DNA of 64,000 nt from Fusibacter_C sp942493125. GTDB lineage: Bacteria > Bacillota > Clostridia > Peptostreptococcales > Acidaminobacteraceae. The position numbers and the translations under genes were made by a program. Below are positions 41,272 through 52,400 of this stretch, in pieces. Location: contig OW818667.1 in assembly GCA_942493125.1 (NCBI GenBank), positions 1,116,001-1,180,000 on the forward strand. Direction: 5' to 3'. Every line of letters begins with the position of its first letter. The stretch's first letter is position 1. Under the pieces are notes generated by a model. The model was not told the DNA's origin, made no database searches, and saw only the letters and a list, made by a program, of their open reading frames with translations.

Positions 41272-42288
41272 TTACTCGATGACTGTTTCAGCCCTGCTCA
41301 GGTCAATATAGACCGTTGTACCAACGCCAACTTCCGACTGGATAGTCAAAGTATGCGACAGTTTACTAAGTGCTTTTTTACATAAATAAAGACCAATGCC
41401 TGTGGACTTTTTGTCCATCCGACCGTTATATCCTGTAAATCCCCGTTCAAATACCCGTGGAAGATCTTCTTGTTGGATGCCTATCCCTGTATCGCGAATC
41501 ATGAGTTTCAGTGGTTGTGTGGCTAACATATCGTCGATTGGTATGACATCAATAGTTATTTCACCAACATGCGTGTACTTTAGCGCATTGGACAGAATCT
41601 GTTCGAAGGCAAAGCAAAACCACTTTTCGTCTGTAAGCACACGCATAGGCTCAATTTCAAAATTGAGTTTAATATTCTTTTCTATGAAGATCGTTCGATA
41701 TTTGCGGATGGAAGCTTTTAGCATCGTTGCCAAATCATGCATTTCAATGCGAATATCAGACGTATCGCTCTCCAGTCTCAAATATTGTAACACCATTTCA
41801 ACATATTGCTGAATTTTAAAAAGTTCTGATTTCATAATAAGATTGCGCTCACTCGGTTCACTTTCAACGAGAAGCGACATCGCTGAAATCGGCGTCTTGA
41901 TTTGATGCGCCCAAAGTGTATAGTAATCCACCATCTCTGTCCGTGCATAATCAGAATCCGTTTCGAGCTTATGAAGCGCCTCATATAAGACCTTGATTAG
42001 GCTTTGATAGTCCGCGACGATGAGGTCACCCGTCTCTGGGAGCTCAGCAATCGAAAGCGTTATGTGATTTGATAGGTTCATCAAGTGTTTATGGTTTTTA
42101 TAGAATTTTGTGAATCCGTATCCAAATAGCAAAATTGTGACAAAAAGTGACAAAACATAAGCGTATACCACTGCATCAACAGGCAGATTGTGCAGTTTAA
42201 AAATCACGGCAAATATCACAGCGTACATCGCGATAAGTAATGCGACTTTGATATGTCGTTTTAGATAGGCGTTTAATATTTTAGCCAT
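41272..42288 (-). CDS. BceS-type intramembrane-sensing histidine kinase
   Basis: This 338-residue kinase has two membrane helices near the N-terminus (about 14-30 and 38-58) joined by only a few residues. It lacks an extracytoplasmic sensor, the mark of intramembrane-sensing BceS kinases that read the state of their transporter. The phospho-His lies in WAHQIKTPISAM (about 126). ATP-binding motifs are ILSNALKYT, RDTGIGIQQEDLPRVFERGF and STGIGLYLCKKAL. GGAGG five bases before ATG 42288 sets the start. Confidence 0.92.
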   Translation of the reverse strand: MAKILNAYLKRHIKVALLIAMYAVIFAVIFKLHNLPVDAVVYAYVLSLFVTILLFGYGFTKFYKNHKHLMNLSNHITLSIAELPETGDLIVADYQSLIKVLYEALHKLETDSDYARTEMVDYYTLWAHQIKTPISAMSLLVESEPSERNLIMKSELFKIQQYVEMVLQYLRLESDTSDIRIEMHDLATMLKASIRKYRTIFIEKNIKLNFEIEPMRVLTDEKWFCFAFEQILSNALKYTHVGEITIDVIPIDDMLATQPLKLMIRDTGIGIQQEDLPRVFERGFTGYNGRMDKKSTGIGLYLCKKALSKLSHTLTIQSEVGVGTTVYIDLSRAETVIE

Positions 42289-42343
42289 CCGTGCCTCCAA
42301 ATCCGTTTATTCTCAGAGCAGTGATCGCTCATGCATTGTTTGA

Positions 42344-43018
42344 TCATGACTCGATCAAATAACCCACGCCTTTTTTCGTCACGATGAAATCATGTAGTTC
42401 AATCTCTTCCAGCTTTTTGCGAAGTCTTGTGATGTTGACTGTGAGTGTATTGTCATCGATAAAATGATCGCCTTCCCAAAGTCTGGTCATCAAGTCGTCC
42501 CGACCGACGATCTTTCCGGCATTTTCCATCAACATCTGTATGATCCTAAAATCATTTTTTGTCAGCTCGAGTTTATACTGTTTGTGACTTAGCGTCGTAT
42601 CGTTGAGGTTGAGGATAACCTCTTTATGTTGAATCAAATGCGTTTGTCCCATAAAGCTGTATGCGCGTCGCATCAAAGCTTGTATCTTTGCTACCAACAC
42701 GCTGGCATCGAATGGTTTCGCGACGAAATCGTCCCCGCCCATATTCATCGCCATGACGATATTAAGATTGTCATATGCCGATGAGATGAATACGATGGGC
42801 ACTTTAGAGAGTGTTCTGATGGATGCGCACCAATGGTATCCATTAAAATAGGGCAAAGAGATGTCGAGCAGAACCAAATGGGGTTCAAATGCCACAAATG
42901 GCGTCATAATATCCTTAAAATCTTCTATGATACGAACCTCGTAGCCCCACTCTTCCAGTATGTTTTTTAAGCTTTTCGCTATCGTCAAATCATCTTCAAC
43001 TATCAATATTTTATACAT
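42344..43018 (-). CDS. BceR-type OmpR-family response regulator
   Basis: This 224-residue regulator has a receiver (about 3-115; IVEDDLTIAK, Asp in LVLLDISLPYFNG, Lys in DFVAKPFDASVL). A winged-helix domain follows (about 128-222; LTKNDFRIIQMLMENAG, DDNTLTVNITRLRKKL, VTKKGVGYLIES). It pairs with the downstream BceS-like kinase. The palindrome at 41195-41210 is its likely site. GAGG before ATG 43018 sets the start. Confidence 0.93.
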   Translation of the reverse strand: MYKILIVEDDLTIAKSLKNILEEWGYEVRIIEDFKDIMTPFVAFEPHLVLLDISLPYFNGYHWCASIRTLSKVPIVFISSAYDNLNIVMAMNMGGDDFVAKPFDASVLVAKIQALMRRAYSFMGQTHLIQHKEVILNLNDTTLSHKQYKLELTKNDFRIIQMLMENAGKIVGRDDLMTRLWEGDHFIDDNTLTVNITRLRKKLEEIELHDFIVTKKGVGYLIES

Positions 43019-43042
43019 TTTAGCCTCATTTCATTGAATCAG

Positions 43043-43588
43043 TCAGTCTGCATTGGTTCGAATCACAAAAGCAAATACAAAATCAGCTTTGTCTATTTTC
43101 GCCCTTAAAACAAATGCCCGAATTGTGTGTCCAGGTTTATAATCCTCTGAATTCGAACTGAGAGAAGTCGCAAAATGGTCAGGTATCTCGAACTTTGCGA
43201 TCCCATCTACAACTTCTAATTCGTAACTATTCGTCGATTGTTCTCCGTATTTAAATGTCCCATCTTGTTTGAGAATGGCATCTTCAACCGTAAAAAAGTC
43301 TGTTTCAAAATTGGTCGCCTCTATGACGACTTCCTCTCCAAGGGCAAAGTAAGGTAATTCTTCCCATGTAGCGTCTTCAAACGGAAAATCTAGAAAGCGT
43401 TCAATATCTTCACGGCTTTCATTGTATCTATCGCCATAGTGTATCGGTTTAATCGATTGATCGCCAATTGTGATCGTCAAGCTAGGTTCTGGTGTGGCTT
43501 TGGCGCAAGCACTAAGCGCTAGTACCATCATCACGTATACGATCAATACTGCACACCTACTATATATTTTGCTTCTTAAAGGCTGCAT
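43043..43588 (-). CDS. Lipoprotein of unknown function heading the Bce-type cluster
   Basis: This 181-residue lipoprotein has a signal peptide of about 27 residues with lipobox LSAC. A mature domain of mainly beta character follows (ITIGDQSIKPIHYGDRY, YFALGEEVVIEATNF, SYELEVVDGIAKFEIPDHF). No known domain is recognised. AAGGAGG before ATG 43588 sets the start. It lies 24 bases ahead of the response-regulator gene and is probably co-transcribed, so it may be an accessory surface factor of the peptide-resistance system. Confidence 0.8.
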   Translation of the reverse strand: MQPLRSKIYSRCAVLIVYVMMVLALSACAKATPEPSLTITIGDQSIKPIHYGDRYNESREDIERFLDFPFEDATWEELPYFALGEEVVIEATNFETDFFTVEDAILKQDGTFKYGEQSTNSYELEVVDGIAKFEIPDHFATSLSSNSEDYKPGHTIRAFVLRAKIDKADFVFAFVIRTNAD

Positions 43589-43705
43589 CTAGTACCTCCT
43601 TGTGTCTTAAGATAGATTCACGACAATATGACGCTATTACTCAAAAAAAGGGTATCTATATAGTGGTGTTTCATATTCAATTCAAGCATCTTTATGGAGG
43701 CTTTT

Positions 43706-46366
43706 ATGAAAAATATTAAAACAAAATTGGTTGTTATTGTTGCCGTGATTATCCTATTTTTGGTCATGAGTTTTAGCAGTGGTATCAATCTACTTACTGA
43801 TTTTCTATGGTTCCAATCATTGAATCTGGAAAGTGTGTTCATGGTTAAGATCATCACTAAACTTTTATTATTTCTGCCTGTTTGGTTGTTTTTTGGATCA
43901 ATTCTGACGGTCTATCTAAAACAGCTTTATGCCAATTTTTTACGCAAGCACCCTGTTCCCATTATACCAAATAAGCGCTTATTAAAGTATACATTATTCA
44001 TAGGATTCTCAATCGGCGGATTGATAAGCTTAATCGTTGTAAATCTCCTCTGGTTGGATTACCTAAAATTTGTAAATGCTGCATCTTTTGAGCAGAGTGA
44101 TCCATTGTTTCATCTAAACATCAGTTTTTATATGTTTACTTTGCCACTCTTAAAATCAATTTTGCAAATTCTAATGCTTTTTGTAGGCGCAATGATTGTT
44201 GGCATCGCCGCTTTAGAAGTTATGACTTACAAAAATGAGTTGTCACAATCCTCAGATTCTCCAAATGCATTTCAATACAAGGACCTCGATGCGACATTCC
44301 TATTTGACCTGTTGAAAAAAATCAGATGGTTTGCACTTCCCTTTTTCATATTACTTGGTTCTTTGTTTTATCTACACACTTACGACCTGCTTTATTCGAC
44401 TCGCGGGGTCGCATATGGCGCCAGTTACACGGATGTCACGATTACACTTTTGGCATACCGTATCTATGCAGTCCTTGCTCTGGCATGTGGCCTTTTGACC
44501 ATCGTTGCTTCTTATAAACACATGCTCAAAATTTTTGTGATCGGCCCATTATTGCTTGTATCAGTGGCCATTTTATTTTTCCTTACAGGTGAATTTGTTC
44601 AGAAGCTTGTGGTTGAACCTGATGAGATTTCAAAAGAGAGCCAGTATTTAAGCTACAACATCGAATTTACTCAAGAAGCTTTCAACTTGTCCAAAGTCGC
44701 CTTAGTTGAGTTTCCATATACCGAGAATCTGACACTGGACGTTATCGAAAACAACATGGAGACCATCCGAAATATCAGAATAAACGATGAAAGGCCATTA
44801 AAACAAACATTCAACCAAATTCAAAGCATCAGACTCTACTATGATTTTCAAGATATCGATGTGGACAGATATTATCTTAATGGCGACTATACACAGGTAT
44901 TTGTCTCCACTCGAGAACTCGATCAATTTAAACTAGATAATAAAGCGATGACATGGCTCAACCAGTTCTTAAAATATACGCACGGGTATGGCATCGTCAT
45001 GTCACCAGTGAATCAAGTCACTGAAGAAGGACAGCCTCTTTTGTTATTTAAAAATATCCCTCCAGTTTCAGCGACGAATCTCAGTATAAACAAACCTGAA
45101 ATATACTTTGGTGAGATCACAAATAACTACATCATCGTCAATACCGATGAAAAAGAATTTGACTACCCAAGCGGCTCCGACAATGTCGAGACACTCTATA
45201 CCGGTGAATCTGGCATCTCATTGACCGGTTTCAATAAATTGCTATTCGCACTGAGAGAAAAGAGTATGAAGCTCTTTGTATCAAACAACATCAGTGATGA
45301 CAGCAAAATCATCATAAGACGTAACATCTTGCAGCGCGCTCAAACAATTGCACCTTTCTTGACCTATGACGACGATCCTTATATCGTCTTAAATGAAGAG
45401 GATGGCAAACTCTATTGGATTTTGGATGCCTACACGGTGTCATCACATTATCCCTATTCTCAAGTATTTGACTTCAATGGGCGAGATGTGAATTATATCA
45501 GAAATTCAGTCAAAGTGGTCATTGATGCCTATGAAGGCAGTACCGATTTTTATATTTTTGATGCAGAGGATCCGCTCATTCAAACGTACCAATCCATTTA
45601 TCCTGACCTTTTCAAAGAGAAGGATGCCTTCCCAACTGGTTTGATGGCTCATACAAGATATCCAAAACAATATTTTGACCTGCAGGCGAATGCTTATCAA
45701 AAATACCATGTGGACAATCCTGTCGTGTTTTATAATGGCGAGGATGTCTGGGACATCGCCACTGAAAAGTACATGGCAGATGTGCAGACGGTTCAGTCGA
45801 ATTACGTTATGTTCAAAATCGAGGAACTCGCTGAGTTTGCTCTGATATTGCCATACACGCCGAAAGGCAAGCCAAACATGACATCTCTGCTCGTCGCTCG
45901 AAACGACGGAGAGCACTATGGCGAGATGTTCCTATATCGTTTTCCAAAGGACAAGACCATCCATGGGCCGATCATGATTGAATCGCGCATCGACCAAGAC
46001 TCTGTGATTTCACCACAGTTCACATTGTGGGGGCAACAGGGGTCAACGATCCTCAGAGGCAATGTCATCGTCGTGCCAATTGAAGATTCGCTATTATATG
46101 TTGAACCAATCTATATTCAGTCTGACAACGAGAACAGTCTGCCAGAGATGAAGCGCGTCATCATCGCCTACGCAGATAAAATCGTTATGGAGCAGACGTT
46201 GCAGGAAGGTTTAGATCGACTCTTCGGCAAGGAGGTTCCCGTCGATACACTGGAGCAGACGCTTCGAGAACTCCTAGATAAAATTAGCGAAAAATTTGAT
46301 ATGACACAAGAGTCGCTAAACGATCTCGAACTGTTGATTCAAGAGTTGGAAGAAAAAGTGAAATAA
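43706..46366 (+). CDS. UPF0182 (COG1615) family membrane protein
   Basis: This 886-residue protein has seven membrane helices in about residues 5-310, including the LLTDFLWFQSLNLESVF motif. A large extracytoplasmic domain follows (about 310-850; DRYYLNGDYTQVFVSTREL, LPYTPKGKPNMTSLLVARNDG, GPIMIESRIDQDSVISPQFTLW), matching the family throughout. The C-terminal tail (about 840-886) is an acidic coiled coil. Function is unknown in all species. GGAGG five bases before ATG 43706 sets the start. It is a single gene followed by a REP-like hairpin and a terminator. Confidence 0.92.
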   Translation: MKNIKTKLVVIVAVIILFLVMSFSSGINLLTDFLWFQSLNLESVFMVKIITKLLLFLPVWLFFGSILTVYLKQLYANFLRKHPVPIIPNKRLLKYTLFIGFSIGGLISLIVVNLLWLDYLKFVNAASFEQSDPLFHLNISFYMFTLPLLKSILQILMLFVGAMIVGIAALEVMTYKNELSQSSDSPNAFQYKDLDATFLFDLLKKIRWFALPFFILLGSLFYLHTYDLLYSTRGVAYGASYTDVTITLLAYRIYAVLALACGLLTIVASYKHMLKIFVIGPLLLVSVAILFFLTGEFVQKLVVEPDEISKESQYLSYNIEFTQEAFNLSKVALVEFPYTENLTLDVIENNMETIRNIRINDERPLKQTFNQIQSIRLYYDFQDIDVDRYYLNGDYTQVFVSTRELDQFKLDNKAMTWLNQFLKYTHGYGIVMSPVNQVTEEGQPLLLFKNIPPVSATNLSINKPEIYFGEITNNYIIVNTDEKEFDYPSGSDNVETLYTGESGISLTGFNKLLFALREKSMKLFVSNNISDDSKIIIRRNILQRAQTIAPFLTYDDDPYIVLNEEDGKLYWILDAYTVSSHYPYSQVFDFNGRDVNYIRNSVKVVIDAYEGSTDFYIFDAEDPLIQTYQSIYPDLFKEKDAFPTGLMAHTRYPKQYFDLQANAYQKYHVDNPVVFYNGEDVWDIATEKYMADVQTVQSNYVMFKIEELAEFALILPYTPKGKPNMTSLLVARNDGEHYGEMFLYRFPKDKTIHGPIMIESRIDQDSVISPQFTLWGQQGSTILRGNVIVVPIEDSLLYVEPIYIQSDNENSLPEMKRVIIAYADKIVMEQTLQEGLDRLFGKEVPVDTLEQTLRELLDKISEKFDMTQESLNDLELLIQELEEKVK

Positions 46367-46374
46367 AATGAGTT

Positions 46375-46427
46375 GGTGGTGCCAGGCATTTCGACTCATT
46401 GAATGAGTCGATCTGCCTGGCACCACC
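46375..46427. repeat. REP-like long inverted repeat
   Basis: GGTGGTGCCAGGCA pairs with TGCCTGGCACCACC, and the inner CGACTCATT pairs with AATGAGTCG. The result is a near-perfect hairpin of about 26 bp. The core GGTGCCAGG and the TCGACTCAT block recur at 56014-56069. Such sequences resemble REP elements mobilised by REP-associated tyrosine transposases; none is in the window. Confidence 0.75.
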
Positions 46428-46440
46428 GAATCACTCGCAT

Positions 46441-46474
46441 AAAAAAGCCGCTGCACATGCAGCGGCTTTTTCTA
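46441..46474. terminator. Bidirectional terminator, UPF0182 / glucan synthase
   Basis: AAAAAAGCCGCTGCA pairs with TGCAGCGGCTTTTT with a short loop. It separates the two convergent genes. Confidence 0.9.
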
Positions 46475-46483
46475 TGATCCTTC

Positions 46484-49400
46484 TCACTCTGGCTTCTCAG
46501 CTTTTGTTCTGTATTTCACCATTGGCGCGACGTCACCCCATTTGGTTGGCGCATTTGGGTTACTTTTGATGACATCGCCCTCTTTGCTAAACCCTAAGAT
46601 ATACTCAAGACCTACTTGGTACATCCATCCAGCGGCACCAGTGTACCATGACCACCCACCTCTGCCTATGTGCGGATAGACGCTATAAACATCTGCTGCC
46701 ATGACATAAGGTTCCGTTTTGTAAGTGAGCATCTCGCGATACGTGTTGCTATGATTGATTGGATTGATCAGCTCAAAGAGCTCGTGGGCTTTATCGCCCT
46801 CGCCTAGCATGGCAAATGCCGCTATGACCCAAGTCGCAGCATGTGAATACTGGCCGCCATTCTCTCTGACACCTGGTACATAACCCTTGATATAGCCTGG
46901 TTCCATATCGCCTTTATCAAAAGGTGGCGTCAACAGCTTGATTATGCCATCTTCTTTATTGATGAGGTAATCTTCAACAGACGCCATCGCTTTGAGTGAT
47001 TTTTGTGGATCGCCAGCACCTGACATGACAGACCATGCTTGTGCAATGGCGTCGATTTTACATTCAGATCGGCTTTCCGTGCCAAGGACACTGCCGTCGT
47101 CGAAATAAGCACGTCTGTACCACTTGCCATCCCACCCGTGTTCATCTATCGCTTTTGCAAGTGTTTCTGCAGCTGCGAGATACTTCTCTGATGAGCCTAA
47201 ATCGCCTCTGTTCGTACAGTGTGTGACAAACATTTTTAGCGTTTTATACAGGAACCAACCAAGCCATACACTTTCACCTTTTCCTTCAATACCGACGGTA
47301 TTCATGCCGTCGTTCCAGTCGCCGCCACCCATGAGTGGCAATCCGTGTTCGCCAAATTTGAGACCGTAATCCAACGACCTTAAACAGTGTGCGTAAAGCG
47401 TCGCGACTTCGTCTGATACTGCTGGACTTGAGTAACGTTCCTCTTCATGTGAAGCAAGAGGTGCATCTTCTAAGAAAGGCACAATCTCGTCGAGAATCGT
47501 TTGATCGCCAGTGACTTTCACATATTCAGAAACGACATACGGCAGCCATAGATAATCGTCGGACATGCGCGTTCTCGGTCCTTTTTCGGCAGGTTCATGC
47601 CACCAATGCAACACGTCGCCCTCAACAAATTGATGTGCGGCATGTTTCAGGATTTGTTCTCGTGCGAGTTCTGGCCAAATGGTCAGTACAGCAAGGCTAT
47701 CTTGTAATTGATCTCTAAACCCAAAAGCACCACCGGCTTGATAAAATGCCGTTCTTGCCCAAATTCTACAAGTGATGACTTGATATAGGAGCCAACCATT
47801 GAGTAAAATGTTCATAGCCGCATCAGGCGTTTCAACTTGGACCATCGTCAATTTATCATGCCAAAATGCTTTGACTTCCCTTAAAACTTGCTCTGCCATA
47901 TCAACCGTTCTGAAGCGGTTTGCACGCGCTTCTATATGTTCGTTTGTTTCTGCGATGCCTAGAACTAGAACCAGCTTGACCGTCTCTAAAGGCTTGAGCA
48001 CAACGGTTACTTGCATTGCTAAACAAGCATCATTGCCGCTTCCCACTTGATTGTTCAACGTACTTTGTTTTAAAAGCTCTGGTGCCTGCAGACTGCCTCT
48101 ACCAATAAAATCATGTCTGTCAGCACATACTGTGCGTTCAGAAAGTGACGATTCCATAAAGAGAACTTGATTTGGGAACCCTTGATTGTATGGGTTGCGC
48201 ATCGTTAACGTACCTGCATCGGTAATACCGCTTTGCATGTGCATTGCTGTATTGCTTTCAAAATCCCCCATAACAGGCTTCACGTAATAAGTCAGTGTCA
48301 AAGTACGTTCGATATCGCTATCATTTGTAAGTGTCAGTATGCTAATCTTCGCTGCTCCCTCTAAAGGGACGAATTGTGTGAGTTCTTGTGTGATGCCATG
48401 GCTAAGGTGAAGGAATTTTGTATAACCAAAGCCATGTTCTATTTTGTAGGGCTCAGTTTCTCTAATTGGTAAAGCGGTAACCGTCCATAAGTCATGGGTT
48501 GGGGTACCATTTCTTAATGTGTCATCACGCAGATAAATGATTTCACCTGGTGTATCACTTACTGCATCATTTGACCATGGTGTCAGCTTATTCTCACGAC
48601 TGTTACCATACCACGTATACCCACCTCCAGACTCTGTGGTCAAGAAGCCAAAATCTTTGTTAGCGATGACGTTTGACCATGGCAGTGGTGTTGTCTGCTC
48701 ATTCTCAAGATGGATTTCGTAAGTCGTGCCATCTGGGCTAAAGCCACCGATGCCATTGAAGAATTGAAGGTTCGCATCCTCGCTAATTTGAGGCATAGAC
48801 AAAGGTTTGTTTAATGGCTGCTGCGTAATCTTATTACTAATTGGCATGCTCGTATTTCCAACGATGGTCTGTAGTGCATCCAATGTTGCAAAGCGTTCAT
48901 ACGCCGCTTCATACTGCGTTGCCATTGGACCATTCTGAGCATCAAAGCTCATACGAGCGACAGCATAAAGCAAATACAGATCTTCTTTTGGAAGATTATT
49001 GTCATTCAAGATGAATATATCGCCTCTCATCTTCGCTGCATCTAGCGTTTGAACAGAATCTACAATCTCATTGACACTTGCTCTAAGCGGATTGAAATAC
49101 GTATTTTCTTCTTTGATGAGTATGACAAGATCAACTCTCAGATCTTTGAGACGCCAATACTCATGCGCTTTTAGAATTTCATAAAGAATCTCTACGTCAT
49201 CCATTTTTTCCATTGATAACAGCAATATTGGTCGATCACCTGAAATACCATATGGCCACAGACCAGATTGACCCTTGACGTTTTGTAGCATCAGCGTTTC
49301 ATATTGTTTGCGAATTGGGCTCAGATAGAGTATATCAGAGACCATGTTTTGGTATAGGATCATCTCATCCGTTTTGATGTTCAAATAACGCGTCTCAACT

Positions 49401-52400
49401 TGACTTCTAATAACAGCGAGCCAAAATGCTGCATCACAGGTTTCAATGTTGTTGTATTTCGCGAGCAGTTCCATAATAGCTTCGCGACTGTCTGCGATCA
49501 TGGTTACGAATGAAACCCTCATGGATTTTTTCGGTTCTAGCTTTAGACTGAGTCTGAAACTGAAAATCGGGTCAATCACGATGCCAAGCGTGTTGGACAA
49601 CGGCTTATCTCTTTGCATTGAAACTGGATTTTTCAAAGTATTGCCACGACCAATAAACTGCATACGGTCCGTTTCATACTGATACTCGCCAAAAATTTCG
49701 CCATCAATAACGGCAATTTGTGCGATCCACTGATCTTTATCGCCGGCTTTACGTGGTCTTCTATGAGCCAATAAAGCATTGTGCTCAACGTCGTATTCCG
49801 TTTCCATAAACAGATTGCTGAATGCTGGATGGGCCATATCGTTGTTCTGATTGTTGATGACCAGTTCAAAGTAGCTAGTAAGCTCAATCGTATTGGTTTC
49901 ATCCCCATTGTTTTTGACTTTGATACGACGCACTTCAGCATTGTCACCTGAAGTTACAGCAATTTCAGTTAAAGTATCAATATCACCGTCTGTGCGTTTG
50001 TAAGTCGTTTTATCACCATAAAATACCACTTCATAATTTTGTGGCATTATATTGTATGGTGCGTAAGCAGATGACCAGGTTTCATTGGCATTATTATTTT
50101 TAAGGTAGAAGAACATGCCGTACTGATCCTGTATAGAATCTTCACGCCAACGGGTAACAGCCATATCTTTTGTTCGGCTATACCCAGTTCCTCGATCCGT
50201 CGTAACTACTGAATAGTAACCATTTGAGAGAACATGCGCTTTTGGTAGAACATTGCTAGGCACATCGAAGATTCTGAAGGCATTGTTTTCTTTGTAAAGG
50301 ATGCCTTTGAATGGCACGATTTTTTCCTTGTTGTCCTTAGTGAAGATGACATGCATTGGCACTTTTTCTTGAAGCAGCAAACGTGCCGCTTTGACGTGAA
50401 CGTCTTGAGAAAATCGCTTTTGCAATACGTTGTCGTTGAGGTAGTTGTTTAGCGACATCAATGTCATGCCTTGATGGTGCGCCATATAGCTCTTAATGAC
50501 GACACTCTTTTCACCGTCTTTTAACCGTTCTGGCGTGTAATCTGCTGCTTCATAATAGCCATATGGACCCTCTAAGCCTTCTTTTTTCATGCGTTCAATG
50601 TTCATATAGGCTGAAACCGGATCTACCATGAGCGCTAAGAATGTCGCGTAAGGTGCTACGACGGCATCATCGATTAGACCGCGTTTCAGACCGAGCCATG
50701 GCACGCCGATCGCTTTGTATTGATAATCTAGATTGAGATCGATTGAATTGAATGCTGACTCTGAAGCACCCCAAGGCATGTTACGCTGGTTGCCGTACTT
50801 GATCTGACTTTTTACGACGAATGAATACGTTTCATCCAAAAGCGTGTTTTTATAACTGCCCATGAGTATCAGAGGCATGAGGTATTCAAACATCGTGCCA
50901 CTCCAAGATATAAGTCCCTTATAACGGTCGACTATTGTAAGTGCCCGTCCAAGTTTGTTCCAATGCTTAGCTGGAATTTCTCCCCTTGCAATGGCAATAT
51001 AACTCGTCTGTCTCGCTTCAGAAGCCAACAAATCATAATATGAATTTGTGAGACGCATATCCTCCAAGTTATAACCGATTGAAAAAAGTTGCCTTCTCTC
51101 ATCGTAAAGGTGTATGAACTGCGTTTCGTCTGAGAGTTTATTGATGCGTTCGATCAATCGTCTGTTCTCAGAAAGAAATGCCTCATTGTTTGATTCGGCA
51201 ATTTTTAATGCTTCATCTAACTTGTTGTGCCATTCTTTTGTTATTTCATCTACAGTAGATTCAAGTAATATATGATTTGCTTCTCTGATTTGATTGGTCG
51301 TTTTCACTATTTCATCCATGGTACAGTTCATACGGAGTTTTTTCATGAAATCTTCATCCAATGAATCAGGTGCAGACGCGATTAATTGCACCCAAGGCAT
51401 AAATGTCTCTATCTCTCGCACAAGTGATACCAACATTTGACTGGTTTTTATCTTCCAAACATCATTCCCAACTTCAGTAAGTGCTGGCGCGTCAAGCAAA
51501 CTCTGTAGCGCATTATACCAAGCGAACGCATCGATTGGTTCGTCATTTCTTACAGATGAAAGGTGTTCATCCAAAATGGAGAGACTATCTTTAGAATTGG
51601 CCAGAGTATCCTCTATGCCACGCAAATAGATTCTATCTATGATCGGTTGCGTTTCAAATGATTTGAGACCTTCCACAAGTGTTATTAAATAACACACAAA
51701 GTTGCCATTATCTACTGTTGATATATATCTAGGTCTCAGCGGCATCAAAGTTACGGTGTCATACCAGTTCATCAAATGACCATTCCATTTATCCAGTTTT
51801 TCAACTGTTTTAATCGTCTTATCTATATGAGCAATCGTCTCAAGAAGACCGATATAGCCAAAATCTCTCGCTGTAAGCGAAGCCAATAAACCTAAGCCAA
51901 TATTCGTTGGAGAGGTTCTATGTGCAACGCCTCTGTAAGGCACAACCTGAACATTGTCCGGTGCGAGAAAATTGTTTTTTGCATTTGCATATTCTTCGAA
52001 ATAACGCCAAGTTCGCCTTGCATCTTTCCGAAGTTCAAGTAGCGATGCAGAATCTAATCTTTCTGAAACGCGATCACTACCCTTACTTACATGTTGTGCT
52101 ATAAAAGGTCCAATAAGCCAACACACGGCGATGACTACAGCGATTAAAAGCGCTTGTGGTTTCAATAAATACGTTAGCATCACAAGTGGCAAGCCTAATA
52201 AAGCGCTAAGTCCCATTGTAGACAAATAGCCCTTGATGGTGTTGTCTTGAAGCTTTTCAGCGTCATCTGATGTAACCCATTCAAGTAAATTCTTCTTCGT
52301 AATAAAAACCCGAATCAACGTAATGATGATCGCCTTGATAGTCATGGTCGCTTGATACGGTAAAAAAAGTATGTTGAGTGCTATTTGGAAAAATGATGCT

